From assembly GCA_003554345.1 (NCBI GenBank), contig PWGE01000269.1, positions 1-11,913 of the forward strand: a stretch of 11,913 nucleotides of DNA. Reading direction: 5' to 3'. The notes below the pieces were generated by a model that searched no databases, had not been told where the DNA came from, and worked only from the letters and a program-made list of their open reading frames with translations. A program made the translations under genes and the position numbers. The first letter of the stretch is position 1. Each line of letters begins with the position of its first letter. Below are positions 6,707-11,913 of this stretch, one piece after another. Source of the stretch: T1SED10-198M sp003554345 [NCBI: Candidatus Sumerlaeota bacterium] (GTDB taxonomy: Bacteria > Sumerlaeota > T1SED10-198M).

Positions 6707-7496
6707 ATTCACCCTTTTTGAACGTGAATTTATCATCTCCACTTATGGAGTGTCTATAGCAGTAGGAATCGTCCTTGCTTTCCTCTTCTTGTATCGCCAC
6801 ACCCGCATCATTACCAAAAGCCCCTTTGAGTTCACCACCGACCTTATGTTTTATATCCTGATTCCTGCTTTCATTGGAGCCCGAGTTGCATTTATTCTCG
6901 CAGAATTTCCAGGTTTTCTGGAATCACCAATGTCTTATATATTCGCCCGCGGCGGTTTTGTTTTTTATGGAGGGGTTATTTTTGGCTTTCTCGGAGGATT
7001 ATATTACGCTCACAAAGTCAACATACCCTATCGCCGTCTGGCTGATATATGTACCCCCGCTTTCGGCATTGCACATTTTTTTGGACGTATTGGGTGCTTT
7101 TTAAATGGATGCTGCTATGGTCTGGCTGTAGACTCCAATGTTGCCGCCCCCCTCGAGCACCTTTCAAAGTGCGGCTGTCAATTTTATACTATCTATGAAA
7201 ATGAGGTGTATGCTCTTCCCCATCTCCACCTGCCCACCCAGCTTTATGAAGCCGGCTTTGCCCTCATAATGACTTTCTTTTCAATGTACTTAATCAAACG
7301 CTGGGCAAAAAAGGAAGGCCGCTTATTTTATCTCTATATCATGAGCTATTCTATTTTCCGCTTTTTTGTGGAATTTTTAAGAGGAGATGACCGCGGCATC
7401 CAGCTTTTTTTCCTCTCTTTTTCACAGATCATTGCTTTGCTCCTGTTAGTCCTGCTTGTAGTATGCCGCAAAAAATTCATAGCTAACGGTGAGTAG
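6687..7496 (+). CDS. lgt: Phosphatidylglycerol--prolipoprotein diacylglyceryl transferase
   Basis: Lgt is an inner-membrane enzyme that moves the diacylglyceryl group from phosphatidylglycerol to the lipobox cysteine of prolipoproteins, the step before LspA. The 269 residues form about seven membrane helices. The Lgt signature is GRIGCFLNGCCYG (133-145), including the essential arginine equivalent to E. coli Arg143. FVFYGG (91-96) has Tyr where E. coli has His103, a replacement seen in many homologues. HLPTQLYEA (181-189) and RFFVEFLRGDDRG (225-237) complete the conserved set. The insert CKCGCQ-like region around 162-164 (Cys162 and Cys164) is not part of the family core. The ATG at 6687 has an excellent AGGAGG (6674-6679), decides the start, and lies inside the lspA coding region. 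The stop overlaps the GTG start of the next gene by 8 bases. Confidence 0.97.
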   Translation: MYPILLRFTLFEREFIISTYGVSIAVGIVLAFLFLYRHTRIITKSPFEFTTDLMFYILIPAFIGARVAFILAEFPGFLESPMSYIFARGGFVFYGGVIFGFLGGLYYAHKVNIPYRRLADICTPAFGIAHFFGRIGCFLNGCCYGLAVDSNVAAPLEHLSKCGCQFYTIYENEVYALPHLHLPTQLYEAGFALIMTFFSMYLIKRWAKKEGRLFYLYIMSYSIFRFFVEFLRGDDRGIQLFFLSFSQIIALLLLVLLVVCRKKFIANGE

Positions 7497-8799
7497 ACTT
7501 AATCGAACGTCTCTTTTCCTTTTTCTTTTATTATTTTTCTCTCTCTTTGTAAGACTTTATTTTTCATATATTATCCCTTACTGGCAGGGACCGGATGAGC
7601 CAACTCACTATGAGTACGTTCATTATCTGTATCAGCAATATCATATCCCCGTTCATCAGCAGTGGGACAATGTAGAATTACAAAGATACATTATTCACTC
7701 TATGACCAGACACCATACCTGGCTTTATATGGATGATTTTTCCTCCTACAATCGGGAGCATTTTCTGGATCATTATAGTCAGATCGATAATAGTCCCCCC
7801 TTATACTATGCTGTAAATGCTTTTTTTCTCTCCTTTTTTTCTCCCGGGGATGTGGAGAGTGGCTTGTTATACTCACGTATTCTCAACATCCTCTTGGGGA
7901 TATGCCAGCTGGGAATCCTTTTTTATTTTACCCGTCATCATCTCTTTCGAAAAGACAGAACGGCCTGGCTTTTTTATCTCTTCTGGATAGTGCTTTTACC
8001 ACAATTTATATTTATCAACTCAGTGCTCAATAATGACAACCTCGCTTATATCATTCATTTTCTATTTTTATGGGCCGCTTTTTCCTATCACCGCTTTCCA
8101 GATAAACGAAAACTGGCCGCCATGATACTCCTCACCATCGTCGGTTTTTTTACCAAAAGATACCTGTATTTTATGCCCCTCTTTATCCCGATAATTATTG
8201 TAATGACTCACAAACCACGCCGGGAAACGATTATAAAGGGAGGCATAATCACCCTGGCAGTTCTCTTTCCCCTTCTCTTATTGTATTTTTATACTTCTCC
8301 GGTAGCAGGTCGTGAACTGAGGGAACTCTATTATATCTATTCATACCTTCGCGAAGGAGGAATGCTTCTTCTCAGGGACCTGTTTCCATTTCTGGACACC
8401 CTTATCAGCTCCTATTTTTTCAGAGCTGGCTGGATGAATGTTCATTTCCCTCTCAGGATTCACACCCTTCTTCTTCTGGGAGTTATAATCAGTACATTCT
8501 GGTTCTGTCGCCATTATAAGGGCGAAAACAAATCACTTATTCTTCTTTTCACCTTTTTCTATATCGGATTGATTTTTGCATCTGATTTTCTTCATCCTTA
8601 TCGTGGTCCTCAGGGACGTTATCTTTTTCCCGTCCTGCCCCTCTTTCAGTTTGTCATGTTTCAGGGCATATTAAGCCGCTTTAGTTCATTAAGAAACATT
8701 GTTTTTAAACTATCCACCGCTGGCTGGCTGGTATTTTTCATTTCCAGTTTAGTAACAATTTGGTATCATTATTACTTTAAATACACCTTTCTGAGATAA
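7489..8799 (+). CDS. Polytopic membrane protein, DUF2142-like / GT-C fold glycosyltransferase
   Basis: The 436-residue protein is highly hydrophobic, with about ten or eleven membrane segments beginning at residues 7-29. Straight after the first segment comes GPDEPTHYEYVHYL (34-47). An acidic pair in the first extracytoplasmic loop is the hallmark of GT-C glycosyltransferases (PMT, ArnT, DUF2142). A second DUF2142-like signature, GPQGRYLFPVLPLF, starts at residue 373, with Arg377 and Tyr378. Such enzymes transfer a sugar from a polyprenyl-phosphate carrier on the outer face of the inner membrane; the sugar and acceptor cannot be read here. The start is GTG 7489, overlapping the lgt stop by 8 bases (GTGAGTAG), with no visible Shine-Dalgarno; expression probably depends on coupling to lgt. 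Two bases separate its stop from the next gene. The membrane class is secure, the transferase activity probable. Confidence 0.72.
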   Translation: MSRLNRTSLFLFLLLFFSLFVRLYFSYIIPYWQGPDEPTHYEYVHYLYQQYHIPVHQQWDNVELQRYIIHSMTRHHTWLYMDDFSSYNREHFLDHYSQIDNSPPLYYAVNAFFLSFFSPGDVESGLLYSRILNILLGICQLGILFYFTRHHLFRKDRTAWLFYLFWIVLLPQFIFINSVLNNDNLAYIIHFLFLWAAFSYHRFPDKRKLAAMILLTIVGFFTKRYLYFMPLFIPIIIVMTHKPRRETIIKGGIITLAVLFPLLLLYFYTSPVAGRELRELYYIYSYLREGGMLLLRDLFPFLDTLISSYFFRAGWMNVHFPLRIHTLLLLGVIISTFWFCRHYKGENKSLILLFTFFYIGLIFASDFLHPYRGPQGRYLFPVLPLFQFVMFQGILSRFSSLRNIVFKLSTAGWLVFFISSLVTIWYHYYFKYTFLR

Positions 8800-8801
8800 T
8801 C

Positions 8802-10811
8802 ATGAAAACTTTACCTGTCAAAGAAGAATTTTTAAAAAAAATTCAACATCATCACTACGATAAATTACATAATCAGTTTCTGGAGGCGCTAGAAACAACG
8901 GATAATCCCCGGGAAGCTGAAAAAAAGATAGAAAACTTCTATTCGCTTGCTGTTCAGCGATTTTTTGGAGATTTTGTAGTTCTCAATTATCAATTTCTAT
9001 GCGATAATTGCTCCAAAAAAGAATTGATCCCTGAAGAGGTGGCAAAAAACCAACGCTCTGTTATGGATACAATGGCCCTCTTTCTGGAAGAGAGAATGAC
9101 CCATCAGCTTCAGTATGCATTGCGGGAAGAAAAATTTAAACTGATTTATCACTATTCTCTAAAAATTTTGAACTGCCGGGGTTCTTTTGAGGCTCTTCCG
9201 AGTTCACAGCAAAAGGTTCAGGTGAAAAAATTAGCCTCCGCCATAGCAAGTCTTCACACTCAGAAGGAATATTGTGAAAAAAAACTGTTTTCCCGGCTGA
9301 TAAAAAAACTCAATATTACATCTTATCAATCACTTTTTCAAAAAACCTGCCGGTCAAGATGGAATAGTTTTTATGAAGCCTCTGCAGCTCATCAAAGCCC
9401 ATCATCTCAGAATGCCTTCAACAATATTATCCGTACTGCCCGCAATTACCTGCCCGGTCCAAATGAATTATCCGACCCCTCCGCTGATGAGATAGAACGA
9501 TTCATCTTTTTTTTGAGCTACCTTTTTACACCTTCTTTTCTTTATCCCAAGCTACGAGAGGACTATTTTTTCACTCTTCTCCCCGCACTGGTTGAGTACA
9601 ACGCCCGTTCTCTTTCTTCTGCCGTTCAGACCAATGACAGTTCCAAACGCTTCTATTTTCAGCTGGGATTGAAGGCTCGAAAAGTCGTCAACCAATCATT
9701 CAAAAAAATCTCCCGGCTTCAACGACTGAAAGGATTTCAGAAATTCTGTACCCAGATTAAACCTGATGACCCTCATTTTTCCCAGACACTGGAAGTAGTC
9801 GGTATGTTTCGAAATGAGAAAAGCAGCGTCTACCTCAACAAGCTCCTGCCAAAACTCAACCAGGAAAAAGCCAGAATTGCCTTACTGGGTCTGAGCAGAA
9901 TTCCCACCGAAGAAAATGCATCCCGTTTATATAAAACCACCAAAAAACTCTGTTCTTCCAGAAAAAAATTAGAAAAGAACCAGAAAAGGGCTCAGGAATT
10001 CCTTATTACTTATTTCAGGATTATTGCTCTTTCTCAATTTCCGGGAAACCTGAGAATGAACTGTTTTTATAGAGGATGGGAACTCGCTCAGAACTTTGAC
10101 ACGCGCAACAAGTTCGAAATCACCTTACTGGTATTTCGCCAATTTGCCGACTTTCTTCCCGGGGCAGATCAGGGGAATATGCTGCTGGACCTGCTGCAGG
10201 GATTAAATCTTCAGGTTAAACAGGCTGTTTCTGCCCAACAGATACAGAAAGAGGTAAAAAATATCAAAAAAGTCCTGGCACAAAACAAAAAACAGGTCAT
10301 TAATCTGCTGGCACAGGACAGTGGTAAAATAAATATTCCTCCTTCAGAGGGGCTTCTTCTCCTGCTGGAATTCATTACCAGGCACTCTGATCCGGCTCTT
10401 GTACCCTTTTGTGAGAGAACACTTCATTTAACCCGCGATTTTTTCTCCCGCACGCTTTCTCCTTATCAAATACCCCACTCTTTTCATCCGGAAAAAGGAG
10501 AAAAAATACCTTTATCGCAGGTTACCGTCCTGGAGCATCTGGCAGAAGCTGTCGAAGCCTGCGACGGCATAGATTCACCCCTTTTCAAGCAGATTGTCTC
10601 TTCATTGAAAAGAGCCAGGAAAAAAACACCATCCTCTGCTAAGAAAGAAACAGAAACAGAGGCAAAGGAAGAGGAAGAAAAAGAAGTTACTTCTCAATCT
10701 GATGATAATAAAAGGCCTTCAGAAGTGACGGACCTTGAAAAGAAAAGACAGGCCTTTATGGAACGACGAAAGCAACGTCTCGCAAAAGAAAAAAGGAAAC
10801 CCTATGGTTAA
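8802..10811 (+). CDS. Unrecognised large helical protein with charged C-terminal tail
   Basis: I do not recognise a family for this 669-residue protein. It has no signal peptide and no membrane segment, so it is probably cytoplasmic. The whole length reads as alpha-helical, with many amphipathic stretches. Residues about 328-382 (VVGMFRNEKSSVYLNKLLPK, then RIALLGLSRIPTEENASRLY) have the rhythm of a HEAT-like helical repeat pair, but this is a reading by eye. A lone CxxC occurs at 67-70 (CDNC). From about residue 602 the protein becomes low-complexity and charged: a basic patch, an acidic run rich in Glu and Lys (612-628), then a basic helix rich in Arg and Lys (648-667). The ATG at 8802 lies 2 bases after the glycosyltransferase stop with only a weak GAGA site. 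The end overlaps the peptidase gene by 8 bases, suggesting coupled expression and possibly a partner role. Confidence 0.8.
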   Translation: MKTLPVKEEFLKKIQHHHYDKLHNQFLEALETTDNPREAEKKIENFYSLAVQRFFGDFVVLNYQFLCDNCSKKELIPEEVAKNQRSVMDTMALFLEERMTHQLQYALREEKFKLIYHYSLKILNCRGSFEALPSSQQKVQVKKLASAIASLHTQKEYCEKKLFSRLIKKLNITSYQSLFQKTCRSRWNSFYEASAAHQSPSSQNAFNNIIRTARNYLPGPNELSDPSADEIERFIFFLSYLFTPSFLYPKLREDYFFTLLPALVEYNARSLSSAVQTNDSSKRFYFQLGLKARKVVNQSFKKISRLQRLKGFQKFCTQIKPDDPHFSQTLEVVGMFRNEKSSVYLNKLLPKLNQEKARIALLGLSRIPTEENASRLYKTTKKLCSSRKKLEKNQKRAQEFLITYFRIIALSQFPGNLRMNCFYRGWELAQNFDTRNKFEITLLVFRQFADFLPGADQGNMLLDLLQGLNLQVKQAVSAQQIQKEVKNIKKVLAQNKKQVINLLAQDSGKINIPPSEGLLLLLEFITRHSDPALVPFCERTLHLTRDFFSRTLSPYQIPHSFHPEKGEKIPLSQVTVLEHLAEAVEACDGIDSPLFKQIVSSLKRARKKTPSSAKKETETEAKEEEEKEVTSQSDDNKRPSEVTDLEKKRQAFMERRKQRLAKEKRKPYG

Positions 10812-11913
10812 GTCACCTCGTCGTAAATTATTATTTCTTGTCCTCCCTGTCATTCTTCTGGGAATCATCATTGTCATGGGAGTCGCTATTTTCAGGCTCT
10901 CCCAGGATCACCAGGAATTGCAAAACGAAGTGCAACGTTTACATCATAATGAACAGGTTCTGACCGGACGGGTGGAGAACCTATCAGGATACCGCCAGCG
11001 ACTGAACCAGCACGAAACCTTTATTGAAATCCTTAATCAAACGATGGCTCTGCGGGAACTACCCACGCGGGAAGTGGTACCCATTCAAACCGTAGGAGAA
11101 GATTTTCTGTTGTCGTTCCTGGAAAAACAGTGGGAAGAGGAACTGGGAGAACAACTCCTTCATATTGAAGATATTCTGAAAAATATGGCACTTATAGAAC
11201 CGGATTATGATATCCGGGAAGAGGTTACCGCTCTTTACATCGATCAAACTGCTGGTTTTTATGACTACCATGAGGGCCTTTTTTATATAATGGAAACTTT
11301 CGACATGCAAAATGTGATGGGTAAAATTATCGTTTCTCACGAATTGACCCATTTTCTTCAGGACCAGCATTTCAATATCGAAGAATTGATGGCAGCGCAT
11401 GATGCCAGTACAGACCAGCAAACCACTATTCTTTCGGTGCTGGAAGGAGACGCCACCTTAGCCATGATGGAATGGTCCATGGAATACGGCATTCCAGGAT
11501 CTCTCCAGGATTTAACCGATTTTCTGCTGATAGGCGATGCCCAGATGGATTTTGCCGACACACCTCAGATTATTCAGGACATGTTGCTTGAACCCTACCT
11601 GGCAGGAATCGATTTCTTCACCTATCTGCAAAATGCAGACGTGGAAGACTGGCGCAATAAGCCCTTCAAAAAACCTCCCGTCAGCATGGAAATGGTGCTT
11701 CATCCGGAAAAATACCTGGCATATGACAATTTTCCCAGGGAACTGGACATTCCTGAACATTTTACAGAGAATCACGGTGATATTATATATACTGATGTTT
11801 TTGGTGAACTCTATCTTCGGTCTGTTATAAGGGAATTTAATCAACATGAAGAGTTAAAAACCAATGAAATAGCGGCGGGCTGGAACGGCGATAAAAATGT
11901 CCTCTTTGAAGAT
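10804..11913 (+). CDS. Membrane-anchored HExxH metallopeptidase-like protein, N-terminal part (runs off the right edge)
   Basis: The first 370 codons are visible; there is no stop before the window edge. The start is ATG 10804, with AGGAA (10794-10798) upstream and an 8-base overlap with the preceding stop (ATGGTTAA). Residues 1-8 are basic, and residues 9-31 form one membrane segment with no lipobox, so the protein is probably an inner-membrane anchor with an extracytoplasmic domain. A coiled coil follows (about 33-75, LQNEVQRLHHNEQVLTGRVE). The zinc-site motif HELTH (179-183) sits in SHELTHFLQDQHFNIEEL, and EGDATLAMMEW begins at Glu214, a candidate third zinc ligand. The combination of AGFYDYHEG, HELTHFLQDQHF and EGDA resembles a poorly characterised family of bacterial putative metallopeptidases. 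Activity and substrates are unknown. The zincin motif is clear; the proteolytic function is inferred. Confidence 0.75.
   Translation, partial: MVKSPRRKLLFLVLPVILLGIIIVMGVAIFRLSQDHQELQNEVQRLHHNEQVLTGRVENLSGYRQRLNQHETFIEILNQTMALRELPTREVVPIQTVGEDFLLSFLEKQWEEELGEQLLHIEDILKNMALIEPDYDIREEVTALYIDQTAGFYDYHEGLFYIMETFDMQNVMGKIIVSHELTHFLQDQHFNIEELMAAHDASTDQQTTILSVLEGDATLAMMEWSMEYGIPGSLQDLTDFLLIGDAQMDFADTPQIIQDMLLEPYLAGIDFFTYLQNADVEDWRNKPFKKPPVSMEMVLHPEKYLAYDNFPRELDIPEHFTENHGDIIYTDVFGELYLRSVIREFNQHEELKTNEIAAGWNGDKNVLFED

Noticed and set aside
11059-11847. Several minus-strand frames and one plus-strand alternative frame near the right edge
   Set aside because: They overlap the HELTH metallopeptidase frame, which is open from 10804 to the edge, has a ribosome site and carries family motifs.

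Overview
The window looks like chromosomal DNA from a Gram-negative bacterium with an outer membrane. The evidence is an outer-membrane beta-barrel porin with a signal peptide at the left edge and the lipoprotein-processing genes lspA and lgt in the middle. The DNA is moderately AT-rich, with AT-rich intergenic stretches. Gene content (a DcaP-like porin, YggT and DUF167 next to a purine nucleoside phosphorylase, then ileS, a TraR/DksA protein, lspA and lgt) would fit deltaproteobacteria-like, PVC-like or uncultured candidate-phylum bacteria. I cannot fix the lineage from the sequence alone, and no mobile element, CRISPR array, tRNA or rRNA is visible.

Layout. On the minus strand, bases 1-1192 hold the N-terminal 397 codons of a porin-like protein that runs off the left edge. 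A 172-base AT-rich divergent region (1193-1364) follows and carries a good extended -10 promoter facing right. From 1365 to the right edge every gene is on the plus strand and tightly packed: yggT, yggU (DUF167), purine nucleoside phosphorylase, ileS, a TraR/DksA zinc-finger gene, lspA, lgt, a polytopic DUF2142-like glycosyltransferase, a 669-residue protein I do not recognise, and the first 370 codons of a membrane-anchored HExxH metallopeptidase. The only sizeable gap is the 162 bases before lspA (6044-6205), which contain nested inverted repeats. Gene starts overlap the previous stop at four of the junctions, so the whole run could be one transcription unit. No convincing terminator is visible inside it.

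How the genes fit together. The left half is housekeeping: tRNA charging (IleS), purine salvage (PNP), a probable RNA-polymerase-binding regulator (TraR/DksA) and small conserved proteins. lspA and lgt encode two of the core steps of lipoprotein maturation: diacylglyceryl transfer, then signal-peptide removal. The three genes after lgt (membrane glycosyltransferase, soluble helical orphan, membrane-anchored peptidase) are tightly coupled to each other and to lgt. They are the least understood part of the window and the best candidate for an undescribed cell-envelope module. A joint function is inferred only from gene order and overlap.
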